A DNA stretch of 64,000 nt from Zoogloea dura (GTDB lineage Bacteria > Pseudomonadota > Gammaproteobacteria > Burkholderiales > Rhodocyclaceae). This document shows, in pieces, positions 53,478 to 62,223 of the stretch. Positions within the stretch are counted from its first letter, which is position 1. Each line of letters opens with the position of its first letter. Below the pieces are notes generated by a model that searched no databases, was not told the DNA's origin, and worked only from the letters and a program-made list of their open reading frames with translations. Made by a program: the position numbers and the translations under genes. The DNA lies in contig NZ_JABBGA010000002.1 of the NCBI RefSeq assembly GCF_012927165.1, forward strand, positions 1-64,000, read 5' to 3'.

Positions 53478-56351
53478 ATGCCTGTTCGACTCCTTCTCTC
53501 CCGGGCTGCAAGGCCTGCCTCCTCGTACCTGTTCCTGGCGGGCAGCGCGCTTGCGTCTGCCTCACATGCAGCAGAGGTGGGTTGGGCGCCACTGGAGCAA
53601 CTGCCCTACCTGGCCTGGGGCCTCGGTGGCCTCGCCGCAGGCGCCGTGCTGCAGCACCTGCTGCTCCGCCGGCGGCCCCGGACAGTCTCCCCGCCCGCCC
53701 CGACGGAGCTCCCGGCCGAAACTACCGTGGCCTGGCGGGAGTTTGCCGAGCTGTCGGGCGACTGGTGGTGGGAAACCGATGCCGACCTGCTTTTTGTAGA
53801 CACGCCCCGCCCGCCGCCCGCCGTACTCGGGCTGGACAACCGCAGCGGCCAGAGCTGGCACGCGACGGTGATGCCGGACGTACAGGAAGACTTTGCCCCC
53901 ACCGTCCTCGACACCCTGGCCCGCCGGGCGCCCCTCAGCCTCAGCCTGGCCCGCCGCGGCCCGGACGGCGAGCTGCGCCACCTGGAATTGCACGGCGCAC
54001 CGCGCTTCGACGCCTCGGGCAGCTTCCTGGGTTACCGGGGCGTCGGCCGGGACGTCACCGAGAGAGCCCACCTGGCCGCCGAACTGCTGCATAACGAAGA
54101 GCACATCCATGCCCTGCTCGCCTGCAGCGAGGACGGCTACTGGGAGCAGGACGCCGACCTCTGCTACACCACCCTCACCGCCCGCTCCGGGCTGGTCGGC
54201 GATCTGGCCGCCGAAGACACGCTTGGCCGGCACCGCTGGGACCTGCCCGGCGTGGTGCCAACCGCCGAACCCTGGGCCTCGCACATTGCGCGCCTCCAGC
54301 AGGCCGAGCCCTTCTCGGACTTTCAGTTCTGCCGCCGCGATGCCCACGGACGGCTGGTCTGGCTGCGCGAGTCCGGGATTCCCGTCTTCGACCGCCGCGG
54401 CGTGTTTGCCGGCTATTGCGGCACCACCCGCAACATGACCACCGACGTGCTGATGCGCCGCCGCCTGATGCGCGAGGCGGCGCTGTTCCGCCGGCTTTTC
54501 GAGCAGGCCCCGGCGGCCATCGTGCTGGTCAATGCCGACGGCCAGATCCAGCAGTTCAACCAGACCGCGGCGGATCTGCTGGGGCGCCCACCCAGCACCC
54601 TACACGACAAGCCCCTCGAAGCCTTGATGGACGCGGCGCAGGCCGGCGCCTGGCATGCACTGCGCGAACGCTGCCTGCAGGGAGACACGAGTGAGCTGCA
54701 GCGGGACGCGGTATACCTTTCAGGAGATGGGCAGCCCCTGCAGATCCATGAGAGCCTGCGCCGGATCACCATCCAGGACGATCAGCCGGCCAGCCTGCTG
54801 CTGGTCCTGGAGGACCGCTCGGCCCTGCAGGACGCGTTGCGCCGCCAGGAGAGCGGCCTCAGTGGCCTCAGCGGCTACCAGGGGCTGTTCGAGAATGCAC
54901 CGGAAGCCACCCTGGTATGCGTGGCCGACCAGGTACGCCTGGCCAATGCCGCGGCACGCCGGCTGTTCGCGGCAAACAGCGCCAATGGCCTGGGCGGGCG
55001 CGGGCTGCTCGACCTGCTGGACCCGGACGACCGCGCCCTCGAACAGGCCCGCCTGGCCGGCTTCATCGCAGACGACGCGCAGACGATCCTGCCGCCCCTG
55101 CCCCTGCGCTTCCGGGACGCCGACGGCAAGCCGCTCCAGGCCGAGGCCACCGCCGTCAAGACCACGCTGGACGGCGGGCCGGCACTCATCTACATGCTGC
55201 GCGATGTGGCCCGCTGGCTGCACGCCGAGCAGGTCCTGCGGGAAAGCCAGGCGATGTACCGGGACGTGGTGGAATCGGTGAAGGAGATCCTCTTCCAGAC
55301 CGACGCCGAGGGCCGGATCACCTTCCTCAACCGGGCCTGGCACCAGACCACCGGTTTTGATGGCCGCCTGAGCATCGGACACAACCTCCTCGATTTCGTC
55401 GAGGAAGAAGACCGTGGGCGGGTGGCCCCCCATCTGCGCGCGGTTCGCGAAGGCTACGAGGAGATCGCCGAGATCGAGTTCCGCCTGCGCACCCAGACCG
55501 GCGGGCCACGCTGGGCGGAGGCGACCCTGCGCCCGCTGCGCGACACCTACGACCGGGCAGTGGGCTGCTCGGGCACCCTGACCGACATCACCGCCCGCAA
55601 GGAGGCCGAGCAGACCCAGCGCAACCTCAACCAGGAGCTGGAAGCCCGGGTGCGAGTGCGCACCGCCGAGCTGGAGGCATCAAACCGGGAGCTGGAAGCC
55701 TTCTCCTACTCCGTCTCCCACGACCTGCGCGCGCCCCTGCGGGCGATCGACGGTTTTGCCCAGATCGTCGCCGAGGACTACGCACCCCGCCTGGACGAGA
55801 TCGGCAGGGAGTACCTGCAGCGCATCCGGGTGGCCACCCAGCGCATGGCGCGCCTGATCGACGACCTGATCGACCTGGCCCGGCTGACCCGCCAGACCAT
55901 GAAGCGGGAACAGGTCAACCTCAGCCTGCTGGTGGAGCAGATCCTGGGCGAGCTTCAGCTCGAGAACCCCGAGCGCAGGGTGGACATCCATATAGAACCC
56001 GGCCTGATCGCCGCCGCCGACCGAGCGCTGATGCGGGTGGCGCTGGACAACCTGCTGCGCAACGCCTGGAAGTTCACCAGCCGCCGGGAGGTGGCCTCGA
56101 TCCGCTTCCACGCCGAGCTGCGTGACCGCCAAGTGGTGTACTGCGTGTCGGACAACGGTGCCGGCTTCGACATGAACTTCGCCACCAAGCTCTTCCTGCC
56201 CTTCCACCGCCTGCACGGCATCAGCGAGTTCGCCGGCACCGGCATCGGCCTGGCCACCGTGCTGCGGGTCATCCAGCGCCACGAAGGGCGCGTCTGGGCC
56301 GAGTCGTCTCCCGACGAGGGCGCCCGCTTCTATTTCACCCTCAGCCACTGA
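53478..56351 (+). CDS. Multi-PAS sensor histidine kinase
   Basis: 957 residues from ATG 53478, which has a GAGGG ribosome binding site at proper distance. In-frame starts further upstream would translate antisense to tRNA genes. An N-terminal membrane region (LFLAGSALASASHAAE and LAWGLGGLAAGAVLQHLLL) is followed by about five PAS-like domains (about 75-200, 205-330, 335-455, 455-575, 585-705; EWTDADGRITF-type motifs such as TDAEGRITFLNRAW). HisKA with phospho-acceptor His748 (SYSVSHDLRAPLRAIDGF) follows, then HATPase (DNLLRNAWKFTS, DNGAGFDM, GTGIGLATVLRVIQRHEG). It resembles phytochrome/Cph1-like light- or redox-type kinases, but no sensor cofactor is identifiable. No response regulator gene is adjacent. 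Confidence 0.88.
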   Translation: MPVRLLLSRAARPASSYLFLAGSALASASHAAEVGWAPLEQLPYLAWGLGGLAAGAVLQHLLLRRRPRTVSPPAPTELPAETTVAWREFAELSGDWWWETDADLLFVDTPRPPPAVLGLDNRSGQSWHATVMPDVQEDFAPTVLDTLARRAPLSLSLARRGPDGELRHLELHGAPRFDASGSFLGYRGVGRDVTERAHLAAELLHNEEHIHALLACSEDGYWEQDADLCYTTLTARSGLVGDLAAEDTLGRHRWDLPGVVPTAEPWASHIARLQQAEPFSDFQFCRRDAHGRLVWLRESGIPVFDRRGVFAGYCGTTRNMTTDVLMRRRLMREAALFRRLFEQAPAAIVLVNADGQIQQFNQTAADLLGRPPSTLHDKPLEALMDAAQAGAWHALRERCLQGDTSELQRDAVYLSGDGQPLQIHESLRRITIQDDQPASLLLVLEDRSALQDALRRQESGLSGLSGYQGLFENAPEATLVCVADQVRLANAAARRLFAANSANGLGGRGLLDLLDPDDRALEQARLAGFIADDAQTILPPLPLRFRDADGKPLQAEATAVKTTLDGGPALIYMLRDVARWLHAEQVLRESQAMYRDVVESVKEILFQTDAEGRITFLNRAWHQTTGFDGRLSIGHNLLDFVEEEDRGRVAPHLRAVREGYEEIAEIEFRLRTQTGGPRWAEATLRPLRDTYDRAVGCSGTLTDITARKEAEQTQRNLNQELEARVRVRTAELEASNRELEAFSYSVSHDLRAPLRAIDGFAQIVAEDYAPRLDEIGREYLQRIRVATQRMARLIDDLIDLARLTRQTMKREQVNLSLLVEQILGELQLENPERRVDIHIEPGLIAAADRALMRVALDNLLRNAWKFTSRREVASIRFHAELRDRQVVYCVSDNGAGFDMNFATKLFLPFHRLHGISEFAGTGIGLATVLRVIQRHEGRVWAESSPDEGARFYFTLSH

Positions 56352-56402
56352 GCCGTCCTACCCCGCTTCGTTGCTGCCGCGCAACACCTTGAATCAGAAG
56401 CC

Positions 56403-56468
56403 TTGATATAAGTCACACGGCGCATTGTGCGACGCAACAACAAGCAGCTTTCCCTAATACAGGGAAGC
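56403..56468 (+). promoter_or_regulatory. Candidate regulatory elements upstream of the acyl-CoA synthetase/GNAT gene
   Basis: TTGAT-ATAA-GTCAC (56403-56416) resembles FNR/DNR-type half-sites. An imperfect hairpin GCTT(T)CCCT-AATAC-AGGGAAGC lies at about 56447-56468 and contains a TAATAC -10-like word. Both are weak, and the intergenic region is 216 bases. Confidence 0.25.
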
Positions 56469-56567
56469 GTGTCGCGGAGTAGAATCCGGGCGACCCCACA
56501 AGGAAACCCGACCCTGTGACAACGGCAGCACAATAGCCGCACACCAGCGCGACCACGAGCCACCATC

Positions 56568-59255
56568 ATGAACGAACAGCATTACCTCACCCCCCTCTTC
56601 GAGCCCCGCTCGGTTGCCATCGTCGGCGCCAGCGAACGGGAGTTGGCCCTCGGCAACATCCTGGTCCGCAACATGCTGGAGGCCGGGTTCAAGGGCAAGC
56701 TGTTCGCCGTCAATCCAAAGTACGAAAGCGTGCTCGGGGTGCCCTGTTACAAGAGCGTCGAGGACATTCCCCAGCGCCTCGACCTGGCCGTGATCACCAC
56801 CAAGGCCGACCGGGTCCCGGCGATTGTCGACGCCTGTGGCCGGGCCGGCACCAAGTCGGTCATCGTGCTGCCCTCGGGCTTCTCGGATTCGGGCCCGCGC
56901 GGCCGCATGCTCGAGAAGAACACCTATGAAAACGCCCGCCGCCACCGCATCCGCCTGCTCGGCCCCAACTGTCTGGGCGTGCTGCGCCCGGAGCTGGGCC
57001 TCAACGCCAGCTTCGCCGACGGCGGTGCGATCAAGGGCTCCATCGGCCTGATCTCCCAGTCCGGCGCCCTCTGTTCTGCCATCCTCGACTGGGCCCGCCC
57101 CAACAACGTGGGCTTCTCGTCGGTGGTGTCTTTGGGCACCTCGGTGGACATCGACTTCGGCGAGGTCCTCGAATACATGGTGTCGGACTCCCGCACCGAG
57201 AGCATCTTCCTGTACGTGGAGGGCATCAAGGACGCCCGCCGCTTCGTCAGCGCGCTGCGCGCCGCGGCCCGGGTCAAGCCGGTGCTGCTGATCAAGGTGG
57301 GCCGCCACCCGGCCGGCTCCCAGGCTGCCCTGCTGCACTCGGGCGCGATGGTCGGCGAAGATGCCGTATTCGACGCCGCCCTGCGCCGCGCCGGGGTGAT
57401 CCGCCTGTACAACATGGGCCAGCTGTTCGCCGCGGCCAACGCCCTGTTCTCGCACTTCCGCCCCCGCGGCAACCGCCTGGCCGTCATCACCAACGGCGGC
57501 GGGCCGGGCGTGATGGCTGCCGACCGGGCCGCCGACCTGCGCATCCCGATGGCCCAGCTGACCGACGCCACCGTGGCCAAGCTCAACGAAGTGCTGCCGG
57601 CCAACTGGTCCCACTGCAATCCGATCGACATCATCGGCGACGCCGACCCCGACCGTTACGCCAAGACCCTCGACATCGTGCTCTCCGACGAGAACGTGGA
57701 AGGCGTGCTGACCATCCTCACGCCCCAGGCCATGGCCCGCCCCACCGAGGTGGCCGAGCGCATCGTCGAGATCGAGCGCTCCGCCGACAAGCCGGTGTTC
57801 ACCTGCTGGATGGGCGAGCAACAGGTGCGCGAGGGCCGCAAGCGCTTCGAGGCCGCCGGCATCCCCACCTTCCGCACGCCGGAGCCGGCAGTGGAGCTGT
57901 TCGGCCACATCTCGGCCTATTACCGCAACCAGAAGCTGCTGGTGCAGACGCCCAGCTCCCTCTCCTCCGACCTCAACCCGCCGTCCGTCGAAAGCGCCCG
58001 GCTGGTCATCGAGACGGCCCTCTCCGAGCGTCGCAAGAATCTCAACGAAATGGAGTCCAAGGCCCTGCTGGCGGCCTTCCGCATTCCCATCGCACAGACC
58101 GTGGTGGCCCGCTCCGCCACCGAAGCCATGGTGCTGGCCGAAGAGCTCGGCCTGCCGGTGGCCATGAAGATCGATTCACCGTCCATCACCCACAAGGCCG
58201 AACTGGGCGGCGTCCGCCTCAACCTGCGCGGCCTGGCCGCGGTGCGCTCGGCCTACCAGGAGATCCTGGAAGAGGTGAAGAAGAAGCGCCCGGACGCCAT
58301 CATCAACGGCGTGGCCATCGAACCGATGGTGATCAAGCCCTACGGCCGCGAACTGATGGTCGGCGCCTTCCGCGACCCGGTCTTCGGCCCGGTGATCACC
58401 TTCGGTGAAGGCGGCGCCCACGTGGAGATCCAGAAGGACCGGGCGGTAGCCCTGCCCCCGCTCAACAACTACCTGGTCAAGGACCTGATCAAATCCACCC
58501 GCATCTCCACCCTGCTCGGCGAATACCGCAACATGCCGCCGATCAACATGGAATCGCTGGAGTTCGTGCTGCTGCGCATCTCCGAGATGGTCTGCGAGCT
58601 GCCGTGGATCCGGGAGATGGACATCAACCCCCTGATCGTCGACGAACACGGCGCGGTGGCCGTGGATGCGCGCATCGTGGTGGACAACATCGCCCCCACG
58701 GCGGACCGCTACGACCACATGGCGATCCACCCCTACCCATCCCATCTCATCACCCGGATCTCCATGCCGGAAGGCGAGATCACGGTGCGGCCGATCAAGC
58801 CCGAGGATGCGGAGCTGGAGGTCGAGTTCGTGCGCAAGCTGTCGCCCGAGACCAAGTACCTGCGCTTCATGAACACCATGCGCGAGCTGCCGCCGGCGAT
58901 GGTCGCCCGCCTCACCCAGATCGACTACGACCGGGAAATGGCCTTCGTCGCGACCATCGAGGAGGAAGGCGTCGAGGTGGAGATCGGGGTCGCCCGCTAC
59001 GCGGTGAACCCGGACGGCGAGACCTGTGAGTTCGCCATCGTGGTGGCCGAAGACTGGCAGCACCGCGGCCTGGCCCGCCGCCTGATGGGCGTGCTCATCG
59101 AAACCGCCCGCAACCGTGGCCTGCACGCCATGACCGGCATCTTCCTGTCCAACAACGACCGCATGCTCAAGTTCGTGCAGAGCCTCGGCTTCGTGCTCAC
59201 CAACGACCCGGAAGACAACACCATCAAGCACGGCGCGCTGATGCTGCAGGGCTGA
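56568..59255 (+). CDS. ADP-forming acyl-CoA synthetase fused to GNAT acetyltransferase (Pat/YfiQ-like)
   Basis: 895 residues. CoA-binding and ligase domains occupy about 1-460 (SVAIVGASERELALGN, GPNCLGVLRPELGLNASF, SQSGALCSA). The ATP-grasp domain lies at about 480-715 (GLPVAMKIDSPSITHKAELGG, FREPVFGPVITFGEGG-like block). The C-terminal GNAT domain lies at about 735-885 (FAIVVAEDWQHRGLARRLMGVLIE). His257 in LLHSGAMVG aligns with the phospho-His of active acetate-CoA ligases; protein acetyltransferase Pat of Salmonella lacks it. So this protein may both make acyl-CoA and acetylate proteins such as acyl-CoA synthetases (inference). Confidence 0.9.
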   Translation: MNEQHYLTPLFEPRSVAIVGASERELALGNILVRNMLEAGFKGKLFAVNPKYESVLGVPCYKSVEDIPQRLDLAVITTKADRVPAIVDACGRAGTKSVIVLPSGFSDSGPRGRMLEKNTYENARRHRIRLLGPNCLGVLRPELGLNASFADGGAIKGSIGLISQSGALCSAILDWARPNNVGFSSVVSLGTSVDIDFGEVLEYMVSDSRTESIFLYVEGIKDARRFVSALRAAARVKPVLLIKVGRHPAGSQAALLHSGAMVGEDAVFDAALRRAGVIRLYNMGQLFAAANALFSHFRPRGNRLAVITNGGGPGVMAADRAADLRIPMAQLTDATVAKLNEVLPANWSHCNPIDIIGDADPDRYAKTLDIVLSDENVEGVLTILTPQAMARPTEVAERIVEIERSADKPVFTCWMGEQQVREGRKRFEAAGIPTFRTPEPAVELFGHISAYYRNQKLLVQTPSSLSSDLNPPSVESARLVIETALSERRKNLNEMESKALLAAFRIPIAQTVVARSATEAMVLAEELGLPVAMKIDSPSITHKAELGGVRLNLRGLAAVRSAYQEILEEVKKKRPDAIINGVAIEPMVIKPYGRELMVGAFRDPVFGPVITFGEGGAHVEIQKDRAVALPPLNNYLVKDLIKSTRISTLLGEYRNMPPINMESLEFVLLRISEMVCELPWIREMDINPLIVDEHGAVAVDARIVVDNIAPTADRYDHMAIHPYPSHLITRISMPEGEITVRPIKPEDAELEVEFVRKLSPETKYLRFMNTMRELPPAMVARLTQIDYDREMAFVATIEEEGVEVEIGVARYAVNPDGETCEFAIVVAEDWQHRGLARRLMGVLIETARNRGLHAMTGIFLSNNDRMLKFVQSLGFVLTNDPEDNTIKHGALMLQG

Positions 59256-59279
59256 GTCCAGCCGAGCTGCGTTGCATCC

Positions 59280-59296
59280 GGGCCCCGCGAGGGCCC
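59280..59296. terminator. Hairpin between convergent genes
   Basis: GGGCCC (59280-59285), loop CGCGA, GGGCCC (59291-59296) lies between two convergent genes. There is no T tract on either strand. Confidence 0.45.
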
Positions 59297-59327
59297 CGGC
59301 GCGTTTCAGGGCGCGTGATCCGTGGCC

Positions 59328-60176
59328 TCAGTACTGGAAGAAGCCCCGGCCGGTCTTGCGGCCCAGGTAGCCGGCTTCCACCATTTCCACCAGCAGGGGC
59401 GCCGGCCGGTACTTGGAATCCTTGAAGGACTCGAACAGGACCTGCATCACCGCCAGCTCCACGTCCAGGCCGATCATGTCGCACAGGGCCAGCGGACCAA
59501 TGGGGTGGTTGGCACCCAGCTTCATCGCCTCGTCGATCTCCTGAGCAGAGGCCAGCCCCTCGCCGAGGGCAAAGATGGCCTCGTTCATCATCGGGCACAG
59601 CATGCGATTGACCACGAAGCCCGGGCTGTTGCGCACCTGGACGGGCGTCTTGCCGATGGCCCTGGCGAGGGACTCCATGGCGACATAGGTCTCATCGCTG
59701 GTCTGCAGGCCCCGGATGATCTCGACCAGGGCCATCAGCGGCACGGGATTGAAGAAGTGCAGGCCCACCACCCGCTCCGCGCGACGGGTCGCGGCAGCGA
59801 GGCGGGTGATGGAGATGGACGAAGTATTGGTGGCGAGGATGGTCTCCGGCCGGGCCAGGGCATCCAGCCTGGCGAAGAGATCCAGCTTCAAGGCCAGGGA
59901 CTCGGTGGCGGCTTCGATGATCAGATCGCAATCGGCCAGGTCCTGCAGGTCGCAGCTGGTGCGGATGCGGGCCAGGGCGGCGGCCTTGTCCGCCCCGGTG
60001 ATCTTCTCCTTCTTGAGCAGACGGTCGAGGCTGGCGCCGATGGTCTGCAACCCGCGCTCGAGAATGGCCGGGCTCAGGTCCACCATCACCACGTCATGTC
60101 CGCACAGCGAAAAGGTCTGGCTGATGCCATTGCCCATGGCTCCGGCGCCCAACACGCCGATACGTTGGTAGTTCAT
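59328..60176 (-). CDS. 3-hydroxyacyl-CoA dehydrogenase (3-hydroxybutyryl-CoA type)
   Basis: 282 residues from ATG 60176. A longer frame to 60284 runs upstream without similarity. The NAD-binding Rossmann motif is GVLGAGAMGNGI. Active-site motifs are NTSSISITRLA, HFFNPVPLMALVEI and the C-terminal NRMLCPMMNEA, GANHPIGPLALCDMIGLD and GRKTGRGFF. This is the standalone HbdA/PaaH type that oxidises short 3-hydroxyacyl-CoA. It closes a minus-strand acyl-CoA cluster, 58 bases after the isochorismatase-like gene. Confidence 0.92.
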   Translation of the reverse strand: MNYQRIGVLGAGAMGNGISQTFSLCGHDVVMVDLSPAILERGLQTIGASLDRLLKKEKITGADKAAALARIRTSCDLQDLADCDLIIEAATESLALKLDLFARLDALARPETILATNTSSISITRLAAATRRAERVVGLHFFNPVPLMALVEIIRGLQTSDETYVAMESLARAIGKTPVQVRNSPGFVVNRMLCPMMNEAIFALGEGLASAQEIDEAMKLGANHPIGPLALCDMIGLDVELAVMQVLFESFKDSKYRPAPLLVEMVEAGYLGRKTGRGFFQY

Positions 60177-60234
60177 AGGGGATGCTCCTTGGGTTGAACG
60201 CATGCGACCTTCGCGCACATGCGGGAAAGGGAAA

Positions 60235-60777
60235 TCACTGCAGGTATTTGCGGCTGCAGGCCTTGAAGTCGGGGGTACCGGCACGGCGCAGCAACTCGAA
60301 AAACACCATCTCGCGGCTCACTGGCACCACGCCGGCCGCACGCATCCGCTCCAGGGCCAGGGCCTTGTCGGCCTCACCACGGGCGGCAATGGCGTCTGCC
60401 ACCACGAAGACCTGCTTGCCGGCTGCCACGCCGTCGAGAGCCGTGAGCATCACGCAGGCATGGGCCTCGATGCCGCACACGATCCACTGCTCCCGGGCCA
60501 TGCCCGGGCGGCCCTCCAGGACGCCCTCCTCCACGCAGGAGAAGCAGGACTTCTCCACCACGTCCGGTGCTGCTACCGCCTCCAGCAGCACCGGGCTGAC
60601 CGGGCCGATGCCCTTTGGATAATGGGAGGTGAACTGCACCGGCACTTCCAGGTCCCGGCACATGCCGATCAGGCGCAGGCATTGCTCGAGCGTCTCCTGA
60701 TGCCCGGGGATGAGCTCCAGCACTCTGGGTTGCATGTCCACCACCAGCAGGGCGGCCTTGTCCTTGTCGATTTTCAC
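60235..60777 (-). CDS. Isochorismatase-like cysteine hydrolase
   Basis: 180 residues. Family motifs are LLVVDMQPRVLELIPG with the catalytic Asp, and CGIEAHACVMLTALDGVAAG with the nucleophilic Cys. It is closest in pattern to YcaC/nicotinamidase-type hydrolases, whose members act on amides or nitriles. It lacks a dedicated isochorismate motif that I can recognise. Upstream lies malonyl-CoA decarboxylase, with a 21-base gap. Confidence 0.87.
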   Translation of the reverse strand: MKIDKDKAALLVVDMQPRVLELIPGHQETLEQCLRLIGMCRDLEVPVQFTSHYPKGIGPVSPVLLEAVAAPDVVEKSCFSCVEEGVLEGRPGMAREQWIVCGIEAHACVMLTALDGVAAGKQVFVVADAIAARGEADKALALERMRAAGVVPVSREMVFFELLRRAGTPDFKACSRKYLQ

Positions 60778-60798
60778 TGTGTCTCCTTTATGGGTGAT

Positions 60799-62223
60799 TC
60801 ATGCCGGACGGGCAGGCCGTGCCACCCCGTCGATGAGCTTGCTGATCTCGGGGGCCGCCGCCAGGCGCCCTGTCTCGGCGAAGGCCCGGTGATTGGCGTC
60901 TATCTCGCGCAGGGTGTAGAGATAATTCACCATCAGCCCGAAGGACTGCTGCACGCCGTGCCGGGATGGATCCGCCAGCCAGTTGATACGCCCCAGGCTG
61001 GCTCCATTGGAGAAGTGGAAGCGGGCGACCGGGTCCAGGGGCTCTGCACGCTTCTTCTCGCGGAGCAGGTAGGCCGCACACTCCCGGGTCAGCCAGGCCT
61101 TCAGGGCCGGGTCCTCCGGGCGATCACCATCGATGATCTGGCGCATGAGATGGCGCAGGGCTTCCGCCGGGGATCGCATCGCCCCCCCGGCCAGTTGTGC
61201 GGCCAGGGCGGCGGGCCACTTTTGCGACTCCGCGCCATCGGCCAGCCGGGCGTCAAGCCAGGCACCGAAGCCCGGCAGCGGCGACAAGGTCGCAAACTGG
61301 CGCAGGCGCGGAAACTCCTGCATCAGCAACTGCACCACCCGCTTGATCAGGCATTCGCCCATGCTCACTCCACGCAAGCCCGCCTGGGCATTGGAGATGG
61401 AGTAGAAGATGGCGGTGGTCGCCGTGGCCGGGTCAAGGGTGGGGGCCTGCTCGTCCAGCAGGGCCTGGACGTTGTCCGCCAGGCTCCGTACCAGGGCCAC
61501 CTCCACGAAGATGAGGGGCTCGTCGGGCATGCGAGGGTGGAAGAAGGCGTAGCAGCGCCGGTCCGAATCCAGGCGGTTGCGCAGATCGCTCCAGGACTTG
61601 ATCTCATGCACGGCCTCGTAGCGGATCAACTTTTCCAGCAGGGCTGCGGGGGAGCTCCAGCCGATCCGCTTGAGCTCCAGGAAGCCAATATCGAACCAGG
61701 CGGAGAAAACCCGCAGAAAGTCCTGATCGAGCCCGGCAAAGGCGCCCTCGGGCGCCAGCTTCAGCAGATCGGCACGCATGCTCACCAGGGCATGGACACC
61801 CTCGGGCACCAGCTTGAACTGGCTCAGGATCCGCAGGCGGGGACTCTCCAGGCTCTGCAGGAGCGAGGCCCGGCTGCGCACCCTGGCCGGGCCGTCAGCG
61901 CCCCGGTAGGCCTCGATGGAGGCCATGACCCGCGCCTCCTCCACCTCGAAATCCGCCTCCAGCAAAGTGAAGAAGCGCCGCCGCTCCGGCGTGTCCAGCG
62001 CCGTGTAGTGGCCGATCAGGCGGGCGACCCGCTCCCGCGCCAGGGATTCGCCACCCTTGCCCTCCGCCAGCTCCGCCAGCAGGGTCCGCAGCCCGCTCCA
62101 GGCCCGCCGGCCCACAGCCCGCCGGGGGCCGGCGTGCGGAGCGGCCAGGCCCACCAACCTGCGCCAGAAGCCGATCCTGGCGGGGGCCTTGCCCGATTGG
62201 GGGCTGGTCATCCCCGGCATCAT
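60799..62223 (-). CDS. Malonyl-CoA decarboxylase
   Basis: 474 residues, the usual bacterial size. N-terminal helical domain (about 40-180; RRRFFTLLEADFEVEE) and C-terminal GNAT-like catalytic domain (about 190-460) with FFHPRMPDEPLIFVEVAL, SISNAQAGLRGVSMGECLIKR and FHFSNGASLGRINWLAD. The reaction is malonyl-CoA to acetyl-CoA and CO2. The start overlaps the stop of the acyl-CoA synthetase gene (ATGATGA at 62220-62223), so the two are translationally coupled. Confidence 0.93.
   Translation of the reverse strand: MMPGMTSPQSGKAPARIGFWRRLVGLAAPHAGPRRAVGRRAWSGLRTLLAELAEGKGGESLARERVARLIGHYTALDTPERRRFFTLLEADFEVEEARVMASIEAYRGADGPARVRSRASLLQSLESPRLRILSQFKLVPEGVHALVSMRADLLKLAPEGAFAGLDQDFLRVFSAWFDIGFLELKRIGWSSPAALLEKLIRYEAVHEIKSWSDLRNRLDSDRRCYAFFHPRMPDEPLIFVEVALVRSLADNVQALLDEQAPTLDPATATTAIFYSISNAQAGLRGVSMGECLIKRVVQLLMQEFPRLRQFATLSPLPGFGAWLDARLADGAESQKWPAALAAQLAGGAMRSPAEALRHLMRQIIDGDRPEDPALKAWLTRECAAYLLREKKRAEPLDPVARFHFSNGASLGRINWLADPSRHGVQQSFGLMVNYLYTLREIDANHRAFAETGRLAAAPEISKLIDGVARPARPA

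Noticed and set aside
56403-56416. TTGAT-ATAA-GTCAC as a definite FNR/DNR site
   Set aside because: The second half-site is imperfect and no -10 element sits at the expected distance, so it is listed only as a weak candidate.
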